Shown here: positions 11,721-21,689 of the stretch, in pieces | Numbering within the stretch: position 1 is the first letter of the stretch | Layout of the letters: every line of letters begins with the position of its first letter | From: Tupaia tana | Taxonomy: Eukaryota > Chordata > Mammalia > Scandentia > Tupaiidae | Reading direction: 5' to 3' | NCBI GenBank assembly: GCA_026018925.1 | Contig: JAKSZU010000005.1 | Span: 21,686,779 to 21,750,778 of the forward strand | DNA: 64,000 nt | The notes under the pieces: model-generated | Seen by the model: only the letters and a program-made list of their open reading frames with translations | Databases searched by the model: none | What the model was told of the DNA's origin: nothing | Translations under genes and position numbers: made by a program

Positions 11721-11960
11721 GACCAGCAGTTAGCATAATGGCTATGTCGCTGGACTCCCACGAAGTCGACTGCGGTTCGAGTCCCAGACCCGGTGACTTA
11801 AACTCATGCCGGGCGCGTGTGCGAGCGTGCCCAAGATACCGAGAGGAGAATGGAGGAGAAGGGATTGTGGTGTGGCCACCCCCCCTCTGTCTCTCTCTGT
11901 CTGTCTGGCGAGTACATGCGCCCTATAGCAAAAACCTCTAAAAAAAAAAAAAAAAAAAAA
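11721..11960 (+). repeat. SINE-A, second of a tandem pair
   Basis: Starts gaccagcagttagcat and has an oligo(A) tail of about 20. The right target copy ccacactaagaata at 11,961-11,974 matches the left flank of the first SINE. A partial middle copy, acacactgag, precedes this element. Part of the body before the CT tail is missing. Confidence 0.93.
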
Positions 11961-12123
11961 CCACACTAAGAATAAAACTCTCCCCCCAATTCCCTTTTTT
12001 TCAATTTCTTCTACTAGAATGTAAATTCTAAAAGGTCAGAACTTTAGTCAGTTTCCTTCTTGTTATATCAACATTACTTAAGTCGTGTCACAAATATTTG
12101 TTGAATTGTTAATTTAATAATTT

Positions 12124-12362
12124 GGGTCCCACACCATGGCCTGGTGGTAAGGAAGGTGGATCCCACTGGGCCAACTGTGCAACTTGAATCTCAACCTTGG
12201 CAGCTTGAAAAACACTCTGAGCACATGCGTGTGTATACCTAAAATCCTGACAGGATGGAGAAATGGAGGAGAAAGGATTGTGGAACGACCATGCCCCATT
12301 GGGGAATACTTTCTCCTCCCTCTGTCTCTCTCTTGAGAGTTCATATGATCTCTGCTGAATAA
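12124..12362 (+). repeat. SINE-A-old
   Basis: Head gggtcccacaccatggcctg, body aaatcctgacaggatgg and ccatgccccattgggg, CT block, tail ctgaataaatgag. Flanks share a taa(t)aattt or taattt match. Confidence 0.8.
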
Positions 12363-12364
12363 AT

Positions 12365-12862
12365 GAGTAATTTGTCTGTACTATAAAGTACTTTAGCCAA
12401 GAAAGAGTAATACTGTATTTTTCTAGTAAATTCAAGTTTTGACATGTGCGATTTCCATAATTATGAGCCCGCACATAAGGGTCTCAGCTAGTCCTGCATT
12501 GGTCAGCATCTGAAACGTTATTGATTAACATAATAATATATGTAAAAAACGGGCTCTCACTAATGAAATTTAAAATATTCAGGGTATAAAGACTAGATAA
12601 AATACTTCAGAGATATTCCTAATCTTAAGAGTATATGGGACTTTAGAAGCCAGTGTCTATACTCTGAGTGGGCCCGTGGTGATGTTTGGAGATTTGATCT
12701 TTGATGAGCCTTGTTTCTGACTATTGGTCTATGTAAATGTCTGTTTGCCTGACACTGATTATGGAATGCTGTCAAACCTCACGCACAGTGCTAGCGAGAG
12801 TACCCGATGTACAGAATCTGGAGTTTGGAATTTCATCTAGATTAGAGGACAGAATATATGAA
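12365..12862. other. No recognised gene or repeat
   Basis: AT-rich spacer between SINEs. Short open frames only, with no recognised family. Confidence 0.4.
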
Positions 12863-12880
12863 CACGTTTATGCCTGCTTT

Positions 12881-13073
12881 AAAAATTATTTATTATTATT
12901 ATTGTCGTTGTCGTTGTTATTTAAATCTGCTAGAGGGCACATTTGCACAGCAGAGAGAGAGAAAAAGAGCCAGAGAGAAAGTGAGAAAGAAAATTGCTAA
13001 GTCTGGAACTCGAACCACAGTCAGCCATGTGGGAATCCAGTGTCCCAACCACCATGCCACCTGCTAGCCTCCG
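12881..13073 (-). repeat. SINE-S, first of a tandem pair
   Basis: Antisense tail (tta)n(gtc)n, then agagggcacatttgcacagc, a GA block and head end ccacctgctagcc. Left target copy gtttatgcctgcttt at 12,866-12,880; middle copy gtttatacctacttt at 13,074-13,088. Confidence 0.88.
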
Positions 13074-13089
13074 GTTTATACCTACTTTT

Positions 13090-13340
13090 TTCTTTTTTTA
13101 AGAGAGATTTTTTGCTATAGAGGACATGCACTCGCCAGAGAGACAAAGAGACAGAAGGTGAGAAATCACCCTCCTGGGGGGATGGCCACACTTCAGTCGC
13201 TTCTCCTCCATTCTCCTCTCAGGATGTTGGGCACACACGCACCCATGACTGGCCTGAGTTTTAAGCCACCGAGTCCAGGACTCAAACTGTAATTGACTAC
13301 ATGGGAGTCCAGTGACGTAATCATGCCATCTGCTGGTCCT
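13090..13340 (-). repeat. SINE-A, second of a tandem pair
   Basis: Antisense start aagagagattttttgctata, head end ccatctgctggtcc. A third target copy, atttatgcctactttt, lies at 13,342-13,357. Confidence 0.92.
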
Positions 13341-13420
13341 GATTTATGCCTACTTTTAAATCAACTTCTGTTTAGTAAATGTTGGGACATGCAGCAGAAT
13401 TTGGTCTGAAATTTGCTTTC

Positions 13421-14250
13421 TTTTTTTTTTTTCTCTTTAAATTTATTTATTTCTTACATTAATTCACTATACATCATTACAGCATACAAATGAATTTTCC
13501 ATCCAAAATATACTGTGTATTGGCTCAATCAAGCACATCAACATACATGTTTTCAGCAAATAATTTTCCAGTTCTTATGTCTTGTATACTTTGTTTTTCG
13601 TTTTGCCATCCTTGATTCCTTATTCCTCACCCTCTGCCATGTCCCACCCTCCTCCCACATTGTCTCTGGTATCCATGGTTGCTTTCTATGCCTCCCCCCC
13701 CCATTTAATTGATTTGCTAATGAACTTAATTAGTCTAAATATATCCAATAGCTAGCACAGCTGATATATACCTATACATGAACCCAAGTCTGACTTTAGG
13801 CATAAACCCCAGTGAATAGAATGAACATATTATAAAGTAGTACCCAGCTGGGGCTATATAGCTTACCACAGTCATCAAATATGCATTTTTTTTTAATTTC
13901 GATATGAACAGTTTTACCGTTTTTTTTTTCTCCTGCAACTTTCTTTTTAGTTACTTAACATTCATTCCCTGAACATCATCACAACGTACTAAATGTGGTT
14001 TCCCATCTAGAATAAACTGCATAGTGGCTTAATCATGCATGTTATCATCAATAATATTCCATTTCTACTTTCATACATATGTATATGTGTATATATATAT
14101 ATGTTTTTTACCCCATGTTTGACCCTCTGCCCTTTCCCACTCTCTTAGTACAATATCTCTGCTATATACAGTTGTCTTCCATTCCTTTTTCCCCAACATT
14201 TTGTTCATCACACAATATCATAAGTAATCTAACTACTTTCAGCAGGTAAT
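13421..14250 (-). repeat. Tandemly duplicated 3' UTR of the HAL1-like element
   Basis: Two diverged direct copies lie at about 13,421-13,750 and 13,919-14,245. Shared landmarks in order are a poly(T) start, acatcat(t/c)acagcat and acatcatcacaacgt, ttggctcaatca and gtggcttaatca, and ccctctgccatgtccca and ccctctgccctttccca. Each copy starts with its own oligo(T), so the element carries two successive 3' ends. Confidence 0.75.
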
Positions 14251-14607
14251 TTCAAGAAGAGTAGTTTTGAACTGGTAATGATATTTCCTTGAAACTTAAA
14301 GCCTAGAAACAGGTTAGTATTCTGTTCAAATAGTAGGTATACATGCACCTATCAACAGCTCAAGACAGGACAAAAATCCTTTAAAACCAGAAAACAAAGC
14401 TTAGGAGAAAAGTAGCAATAATTCAGTCAAGTCACAGAATGTTGTTTCATCGGTTAAGTCTCATGTACTTAATCTTTCTTCTGTTAAGGTTCGATCTTCC
14501 AGATTGAATTCTGGGATATAATATTCATCTCCAAACATTGTCCCTACAATTAAGTTGCCCATTTTCTTAGTTTTTGAACTCTTATTTCTGTGTGTCTGCA
14601 TTTAATT

Positions 14608-15529
14608 TTACTGACATAGCACTCCCTTAAGAACTTCTTGGAGATCTGGTCTGGTGCTGGTAAATTCTTTCAGGTTTTGTTTATCTGGGAAAGTTCGTGT
14701 CTTTTCTTCCGAAATGAATGATAACCTTGCTGGGTACAGAATTCTCGGTTGAAATTGCTTTTCCCTTAATACTTTGAATATATTTTCCCATTCTCTCCTC
14801 GCTCGCATTGTTTCCAATGAGAGGTCTGCCGTTAGTCTGATGGGATACCCTTTGTAGGTAACTTGCTTTTTTTCTCTTGCCAGTCTTAGTATCTTGTCTT
14901 TGTGTTTTTGGTCAATCTGGCTATAATGTGTCTTGGAGAAGATCTTCTTGGGTTGATTCTATTTGGGGTCCTCTGTATTTCTTGGGACTGAATCTTTGAG
15001 TGCCTCTCCAGGTTTAGAAAGTTTTCTTGCAGGATCTCATGGAATAGATTATCAATGCCCTTATGAGTCTCTTCACCCTCTGGGATGCCTATTATCTGGA
15101 TGTTTGGACGTTTAATTGTATCTAGTACTTCTCGCATATTATTCTCAATTTTTGGGCCATTTTCTCAGTCTTTGTGGTGGATTTTTCTAGGCCAGCCATT
15201 TTCTCTTCTACATTAGAGATTCTATTTTCTGTATGATCTAGTCTGCTTTTAATACTTTCAAGGGAGATTTTGACTTCTTGTATTATAGCCTTCATCTCTA
15301 ACAGTTCCATCTGATTCTTTTGTAAAGTGTGAAATTCCTCTTTTAGATCTTGCATGAATTTCCTCACCTCCTGGAACTCTTCAACTCCTTTCTCCTTCCT
15401 CTTCAGCAGTTCCCTGTCTCTCTTCTCTTCCATCTCTGTTAGCTTTGCCATTATGAATGTTCTGAGTTCTTTATCAGACACTTCCATGATTTCCATTGAA
15501 CTGTGTGTGGATGAAGAGGAGCTATCCAT
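14608..15529 (-). pseudogene. LINE-1 ORF1p-type coding region, frameshifted
   Basis: This encodes the L1 ORF1 RNA-binding protein in three pieces. The N-terminal piece (15,529-15,122, 135 aa) is a long charged coiled coil with heptads such as ESIKSRLDHTENRISNVEEK. The middle piece (15,137-14,886) carries the RRM-side motif IQIIGIPEGEE. The C-terminal piece (14,817-14,608) reads EWENIFKVLREK and QPRILYPARLSF, the conserved C-terminal domain, and ends DLQEVLKGVLCQ. Total span is about 307 codons, near the usual L1 ORF1p length. At least two frame breaks, near 15,130 and between 14,886 and 14,817, make it non-functional as read. Confidence 0.9.
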
Positions 15530-15641
15530 GGGAGCTTGTGGGAGAGATATTTTCCTGCTTCCCCATATTTCTTGTGGTCCTACAGCGATTTCTAGTCATC
15601 TGGTGGATGGTCAGTTTCTTCCCAAACTTGGAAGTTCAAAC

Positions 15642-15857
15642 ACGCGGGTTTTGTATGCTGGAGGCCCAGTGATCAGTGGGACATCTTCCTTTCTCCTAAA
15701 ATGGCTAGATCTTAGGAGCCATGGAGCTGTCTGTCTCTTGAAGAAGGGCACGCGGATTTTGTATGTTGGAGGCCCAGTGATCAGTAGGACAGCTTCCTTT
15801 CTCCCAAAATGGCTAGATTGCAGGAGCCATGGAGCTGTCTGTTTCTTGAAGAAGGGC
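15642..15857 (-). promoter_or_regulatory. Two 108-bp 5' UTR monomers of the HAL1-like element
   Basis: Units 15,642-15,749 and 15,750-15,857 are exactly 108 bp each and differ at about 9 positions. Each holds AAAATGGC (15,698-15,705 and 15,806-15,813), which reads GCCATTTT on the element's strand. That is the core of a YY1-type site like those in L1 promoters. The outer unit ends exactly at the target duplication. Promoter activity is inferred. Confidence 0.8.
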
Positions 15858-15959
15858 CTGAAATTTGCTTTCACCACACCTAACAGGAAGATTATGAGGT
15901 AGTACCTAACCTCCCACCTCAAACTTTACAGAAGTTAGTGTTTTCTACCAAAGAATAAC

Positions 15960-17770
15960 TAAAAATGATGCATAGCCAAGTTTAGTTAGATCAGTTTGTG
16001 ATTGAACAAGTTGGGTTTATCCCAAGAAAGTTAGCTTTAAGAAAAATCTAGTAATGCTATTCATCTCATTAATAGATAAAATATAAAAAAATTTTATGAT
16101 CATCTTAGAAGATGCATTATAGTTTAGATTTGAAAAGTGTCATAGTGAAGTGTAATGTTAAATAAACTATGCAATAAAGTGAAAACCAATTAACAGTTCA
16201 TTCAACATACGATAGAGCTCTATGCAATAGTATAGTATTGCAGATCAGTGAGAGAAGCACGAGCTGTTCAACAAACTGTGCTTCATTTACCATCTGGAAG
16301 GAATTTAACTTTTGCTGTTGCTTTTGTTTTATGTAATCTAAAATCCTAGCAACCTGTTGATTAAAAAAAAATCTGAAGTACTTTAATAAGAGTCAAAAAG
16401 TCTAAATATCTCAGGACCAGCAGTTAGCGTAATGGCTATGTTGCTGGACTCCCATGTAGTTGACCGCGGGTTGAGTCCTGGACCTGGTGGTCTAAAGTCA
16501 CGCCAGGCATGTGTGCGTGCGTGCCCAAGATCCCGAGAGGAGAATGGAGGAGAAGGGATTGCGGCGTGGCCATCTCCCCTGGGGGGGTGATTTCTCGCTT
16601 TCTGTCTCTCCGTCTCTCTCTGTCTGTCTGGCAAGTGCACACACCCTATAGCAAAAACCTCTCAAAAAAAAAAATCTAAATATCTCATATCCAGTACTAT
16701 TTCAGATGCAATCCTTTTGCATGCAAATAGTAAAACTGCATGTGCTAAAATGATTCCCTTTCCTCAGAATGAAAAGAGATACATTTTATTCCATACACAA
16801 AAATGAATTCTGAGCGCACTTAAAAATCTAAGTATGAAAGATAAAAGGCTGAAAACTAAAAGATAATATTGGAAAATATCATTATGACCTTGGCATGGGA
16901 AAATGTTACTTAAGGCAGAAAAGGAAAGTATCTTAATTCACAAAATAGATTATAATTTAGTTATATTTTAACTTTAGTATATTTAGTATTTAACATCAGT
17001 AGAAAAAATATGTATCTTAGGCAAAGATAAAAGGTCACTGCTACATATATAACTAACCATGAATTACTTTTCAAAATTTACATATAACATTCAGCTCATC
17101 GGTAAGTAAAAGACAAAGGGGAAAATTGGCAGAGTATGTAAATGGATAGTTTATAGAAAAAGAAATGTAAGAGGCTAAGAAGCACTTGAAGAAAACATTT
17201 AACCTCACCAATAGTGAAGGAAAAACAAGTAAAGATAATGGGATATTATTTCCTACTTATTAGCTAGTGAAAATGTAAAGCCAAGCACTGGTTTGGGACT
17301 GAGGAGAAATTAGAACTCATAAAGTGCTGATAATTAGAGCAAACACATGGAAAGCAACTTTACAATGGTGGAATATCTCTAAACTCTGCATGTAGGTATC
17401 CTAGCAAAACTTTCCTATGTGTGCTCTTGGCACTGTTTAGAAAGATGGCCAGTGGAGGCCACTGCACTTTCTCAACATGAAAAGCTAGAACCGGCCTAAA
17501 TGCCCATCACCAAGAAAACGAGCAATCATTAGAGCTCTGTAGCAGAGATGCTTGTCTCTTTTGTCCTCTCTTACATTTTAAACAATGCCTGGCTTATAAT
17601 AGGTGCTCAATAAATACTTGTTGAATGCATGAAAAGAATTCTAGTAAATTTACACCACGTCATATCATACAGCAGATAAAATAATCTACATGCATCAATA
17701 GCAATAAATCTCAAAGAAAAATGGCTGGTAAAAGAACTTGTGGAATAGAATTCCATATATGTAAATGATC
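15960..17770 (+). mobile_element. Old L1 ORF2-to-3' fragment
   Basis: Decayed L1 ORF2 landmarks run in order on the + strand: gattgaacaagttgggttta, atgatcatcttagaagatgc, then gaccttggcatgggaaaatg, ttaacctcaccaatagtgaa and cggcctaaatgcccatcacc. Frames are lost. It is interrupted by a SINE-A and by an L2/MIR 3' end (about 17,560-17,640, gtgctcaataaatacttg). Confidence 0.7.
16413..16674 (+). repeat. SINE-A
   Basis: Full-length near-consensus copy with tail aaaaaaaaaaa. Perfect TSD tctaaatatctca at 16,401-16,413 and 16,675-16,687. Confidence 0.95.
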
Positions 17771-17854
17771 GAAGTGCATATTATTGGTTCATTTGTGGGT
17801 CTTGAACACACATCTTCAAATACAGTCTCAGTTCACCACTCCTCTGGGCAGCCA

Positions 17855-18535
17855 TGCTGTCCTGCTGGCCCAAGTCACCTCATCTCTAGCCTGGATTATC
17901 GCACTGCCATCCTAACCTGTCTACTTGCCCTGCCCAAATCCTGCCCGGAATCTGCTCTCAATGCCACAGCCAGAATGGTCCTGTTCAAATGTCAGCCCGT
18001 GCCACTCCTTTGTCAAAACTCAGCTGGAAAACTCCTGCAGTGGACACCAAGTTCTCTGTCCAACCCTGCCTGACCTCTCTGCCCTCAGCCACCTGCTGGT
18101 CTTTCTTTCATGATGGCACTGACCTGTCTGTTGTTCCTCAACTTTACCAGGCTGCTGTCTGCCACCCCCGCTGCCTCTCAGGCCTAGGATGCGTCCCCAG
18201 ATATCTGTATGCCTTGATCTTTTTCAGGCCTTCCTTAAATATCTTTCTGCTGAGCTGTTCCCTGGAAATCTCACCCAAAATTGAACAGTGCCCCTGTCCC
18301 TGCCACCACCACACCCTCTTATTCCCCTTTCCTGCTTCACTCTTCTCCAAAGCACAACTTACCATCTTACAGACCATATGCATATTTTATGTAGTATTTT
18401 CCTCATTGTCTGTCCACATAGCCTTTCAAATGTCACCTCCTTGAGGACGGGTCTGGGTCTGCTTTATTCATTACTGGATTCCCAGCAAGTAGAATGGTGC
18501 CTGGCGCAGAGAAAGAAATAGAAAGGTGCAACGGT
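17855..18535 (+). mobile_element. L2 (LINE-2) 3' part
   Basis: The L2 3' series is readable: gcctggattatcgcactgcc, cacagccagaatggtcctg, acctgctggtctttctttc, caggccttccttaaat, aaatgtcacctccttgagga and gtgcctggcgcagag. The 60-150-aa open frames inside are decayed LINE sequence, not a gene. Confidence 0.85.
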
Positions 18536-18814
18536 CAGGATGGAAAACTGTTTCAGGTCAGCCATTGCCTCACCTCGGGGGGCTAGGAAGTCAGGTGTGA
18601 CGTGGGCAGTGGTTTCTCATATATTTTGCACTTGTTCGTATTTTGATCAACAGCAGTGACAATCAAAATGAAACAAATGAGACAGAAGACACCAGATAGC
18701 TCTAGATAGCTCTATTTGTTTTCATATTCTTACATCAAATCAATAAGAAATATCCAGAGAATGAGGTAGGTCAAGTATGTTCATCTTAACTGTACAGTTT
18801 GATTTTTTCTTCTT

Positions 18815-18940
18815 TTTTTTTTCATAATCCAGAGTACATGTGCACACTCCTAAGAGAGAAAGAGAGACAATGAGAGAGAGGTGGAAAGAGTCCTAGAGTC
18901 TCCTCACACCCCAACCCCTTTCTCAGCCCTCTAGCGCCTG
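18815..18940 (-). repeat. Possible diverged SINE fragment
   Basis: An oligo(T), then tacatgtgcacactcctaag and a GA-rich block, in the order of an antisense SINE 3' half. No recognisable head follows. Confidence 0.4.
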
Positions 18941-19359
18941 AGGCTCTTCAGTGCTAGTACACTCGCTCCTCATGTTCGGATCTGGATCTGAACCTCAGTC
19001 GTCTTCAGGGCTTTTTGTAAATGTAAACTCCCACACGACCACCACGGAAAGTAATGCTGAGCACGTGTCCAGCACCCTGCAGAGCTGGCTTGCTCCTCTT
19101 CCCAGGTTATGCCACGCTCTCCACAGCTTATCATGACTCTGAGCTGAATTATGTTCATTTTGCCAGTTCCTGAAACTCCCAGAAACAGATTCATATAATA
19201 TACATCTATGTAAGTAGCTTCTTTTACTCAAATAACATCCTTGAGGTTCATCTCTGCTGTCATACATACAAATAGTTTTCTTTTTTCTATTGTATAGTAT
19301 TCTATTATATGAATATTTCAGTTATTGACCTAAAATCCTTTTGTGGGCATTAATCTTTT

Positions 19360-19563
19360 TAAAATTTATTTATTTCTTTTATGAGAAAGAGAGACACAGA
19401 GAGAGAGAAGCACAGAGTCTTCATACCACCTCTGCCCCCAGCCTCAGCCAGCGTGGATCATGGGCACGCATCCATATAGTGTGTACAGGAAGGCCTCAAG
19501 ATGCAAACCTGGGGTCTTCCCATGTCGGAAGCTGCATTACTATGTCACCACCATCTGGACCTG
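19360..19563 (-). repeat. SINE-C
   Basis: GA block, then cccagcctcagccagcgtgg, gggcacgcatccatatag and head end caccaccatctggacctgg. This is the reverse complement of the SINE-C order. Confidence 0.7.
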
Positions 19564-20091
19564 GTCATAGTTTTTTTCTCACAGGTTTGGCCATGATGTA
19601 TAAAGCATCTATCTATAAATTTCTAAATATATTTGTTCGGGAACAGATGCCCTAATTTCCCTTTGGTATGTTCTAGAATGGAATTACTAAATTTGGGTTA
19701 GTTATATGCTTAAGTTTAGTAAAAACTGCTAAAGAGTTTTCTAAAGTAGTTGCCACACTTACACTAGCATCAGCAATGGATAAGAATTTCAGTTGTCCCA
19801 CCTTCATGAACACATGGTGTTGTCAGTCATTGTAAATGTTAGCCATTCTGGTGGGTATGGTACTCTCTCATTTTGCCTTTAATTTGCATTTTCCTTATGA
19901 ACAATGATGTTGAACGTTTGTGTTTACATGTTGGGCATTTGCATATCCTCTTTCCTTAAGTTTTTAATTTAAAATTTTGATTTTTGTGCTCTCTTATTAT
20001 TTGTAGGAATTCTTTATCTGCTCTGGGGAAGTGTATGTCAAGTATGTTTATGACTATCTTCTAGACTATGGTGTGCCTTTCACTTTCTTTC

Positions 20092-20362
20092 TATTTTATT
20101 TTATTGTATTTTATTTTATTTTGGAGAAGTTTTTGCTGTAGGGCATGTGTGCTAGCCAGAAAGAGAGAGAGACAGAAAGTGAGAAATTACCCCCCAGGGG
20201 GGATGGCCATGCTGCAATCCCTTCTCCTCCATTCTCCTCTTGGGATCTTGGGCACACACGCACACGTCCCCAGTATGAGTTTAAGCCACCGGGTCTGGGA
20301 CTTGAACTGTGGTCGACTACATGGGAGTCCAGCAACATAGCCATTACACCAACTGCTGGTCC
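20092..20362 (-). repeat. SINE-A
   Basis: Antisense tail (attttatttt)n, complete body, head end aactgctggtccc. TSD tgtgcctttcactttctt (from 20,071) and tgtgcctttctctttctt (from 20,363). Confidence 0.93.
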
Positions 20363-20544
20363 CTGTGCCTTTCTCTTTCTTAATAGTGTTTTTTGGTGAA
20401 TAGAAGTTTTACATTTTTAATGAGGTTTACCTGTACACTGAACATTTTGGAGATTTAAAATATTTATAATTAAAAATTTTAATTGAAGAATAAAAGGAAG
20501 GCATTTTCCTACTTCCTTCCCTAGTTAAACAGAACATACAGTTC

Positions 20545-20745
20545 ATAGGATTCTTCACTCCCTCCTTTCCTTTCTTCCTCTCTTCTTTTTGTCTTCCTTC
20601 CTTCCCTCTTTCCAGTCTGTCCTTCTGTTCTTTTTTTTCCTTTCCTCTCCCTCCTACTTTCTTTCCTTCTTTTTTCTCTCTCTTTTTTTTCTCTTTTTTT
20701 CTTTCTATCTCTCTTCCTTATTTGTTTCTTTTCTCTGTCTTAGCC
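20545..20745 (+). repeat. Pyrimidine-rich low-complexity tract
   Basis: About 200 nt of mixed TTCC, TCTT and CTTT runs with very few purines. It lies between the old L1 and the MST-like LTR and yields a meaningless Ser/Phe/Leu frame. Confidence 0.9.
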
Positions 20746-20790
20746 TATTTTGTGTTACTATAATAGAATCCCACAGACTAGGTCATTTTT

Positions 20791-21059
20791 CTTTTTTTTT
20801 TTTTTTTGAGAGGTTTTTCGCTATAGGGCGCGTGCGCTCGCCAGACAGACAGAGAGAGACACAGAGACAGAAAGCAAGAAATCACCCCCCAGGGGGGATG
20901 GTCACGCCACAATCCCTTCTCCTCCATTCTCCTCTCGGGATCTTGGGCACGCACGCACACGCGCCCGGCGTGAGTTGTAAGCCACCGGGTCTGAGACGCG
21001 AACCGCGGTCGACTACGGGGGAGTCCAGCGACATAGCCATTACGCTAACTGCTGGTTCC
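20791..21059 (-). repeat. SINE-A/b
   Basis: Near-consensus. The antisense B box reads gacgcgaacc, i.e. GGTTCGCGTC on the element strand, the subgroup-b variant. Perfect 17-bp TSD cagactaggtcattttt at 20,774-20,790 and 21,060-21,076. Confidence 0.96.
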
Positions 21060-21209
21060 CAGACTAGGTCATTTTTAAAGAAAAGAAATAATATTTCTTA
21101 CAGTTGGAAAATTCAAGACTGAGGGGCCCCCATTTGACAAGGGACTCTGCTATGTCATCTCATGCTGGAAAGCAGAAAGGCAAGAGAGTGTAAGAAAGGA
21201 AGGGGCTGG

Positions 21210-21471
21210 GGCCAGCAGATGGTGTAACGGTCACATCACTGGACTCCCACATAGCCTACCGAGGTTCAAGTCCCAGACCCAGTGGCTTGAAACTCATGTG
21301 TGTGCATGCCAAAGATACCAGGAAGAGAATGGAGGAGAAGGAATCACAGCATGACCATCGTCTTAGGGAGTGATTTCTCACTTTTCCTTTCACTGCTGTC
21401 TCTCTCTCTTTCTCTCTCCAGCAGGCAGTACATGTGCCCTAAGGTAGAAACTTCTACAAAGAAGAAGAGCA
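21210..21471 (+). repeat. SINE-A, diverged
   Basis: Head gggccagcagatggtgtaac. Part of the mid-body is missing. Tail (aag)n-rich. TSD agaaaggaaggggctg (21,194-21,209) and agaaagaaaaggggctg (about 21,472-21,488). Confidence 0.88.
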
Positions 21472-21689
21472 AGAAAGAAAAGGGGCTGAACTCATCTTTT
21501 TGTCAAAAACCCACTCCCCAGATAACTAAGCCGTGGCCCTCAATTACAACATTAATGCATAGGTCCACAGATGAGGGCAGATCCTCACACCTCTTCCATG
21601 CCCCACTTCACAATACTGTTGCATCAGGGGTTAAATTTTGAACACGTGTACTTTGGGGAACATTTTCGAACCATAGCACCCACCTATTA

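Larger units (their letters stand above)
13421..15857 (-). mobile_element. Complete-ended ORF1-only LINE-1 (HAL1-like)
   Basis: Read on the minus strand, the element starts at 15,857 with two 108-bp monomers. A 5' leader follows, then one ORF1-type coding region (about 15,529-14,608), about 1.2 kb of 3' UTR, and poly(A) at 13,421-13,432. A perfect 15-bp TSD (ctgaaatttgctttc) flanks it at 13,406-13,420 and 15,858-15,872. No ORF2 endonuclease or reverse transcriptase sequence is present, so it fits the half-L1 (HAL1) class and must have been mobilised in trans by an L1. The exact TSD and lack of SINE insertions suggest a younger age than the surrounding L1 relics. Confidence 0.9.
19145..20430 (-). 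mobile_element. Old L1 ORF2 fragment, split by two SINEs
   Basis: The + strand reads as reverse complement of old L1: ggaattactaaatttgggtt, tagttgccacacttacacta, gccattctggtgggtatgg, gtttgcatatcctc-type spacing and ggaattctttatctgctctg. Interrupted at about 19.36 and 20.09 kb. Confidence 0.75.
20745..21682 (-). mobile_element. MaLR (MST-like) LTR, split by two SINEs
   Basis: Reverse-strand LTR of the ERVL-MaLR group: ttactataatagaatccc, ttcttacagttggaaaattc, gaactcatctttttgtc, cccactccccagataac, tgttgcatcaggggtta and ttttcgaaccatagcac. Solo LTR, no internal viral genes. Confidence 0.75.

Noticed and set aside
15354-15902. 182-aa plus-strand frame
   Set aside because: It is the antisense shadow of L1-type ORF1 and the 5' monomers.
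16413-16674. tRNA gene at SINE heads
   Set aside because: A and B boxes are present, but the acceptor stem and anticodon arm do not fold as a tRNA. Every such head continues into the shared SINE body and A tail.
17765-18444. Overlapping 100-150-aa frames as a possible gene
   Set aside because: The nucleotide sequence follows the L2 3' region throughout.
20745-21682. Endogenous retrovirus with coding genes
   Set aside because: Only LTR sequence is seen here and at the other MaLR sites; no gag-, pol- or env-like frame was found between paired LTRs.
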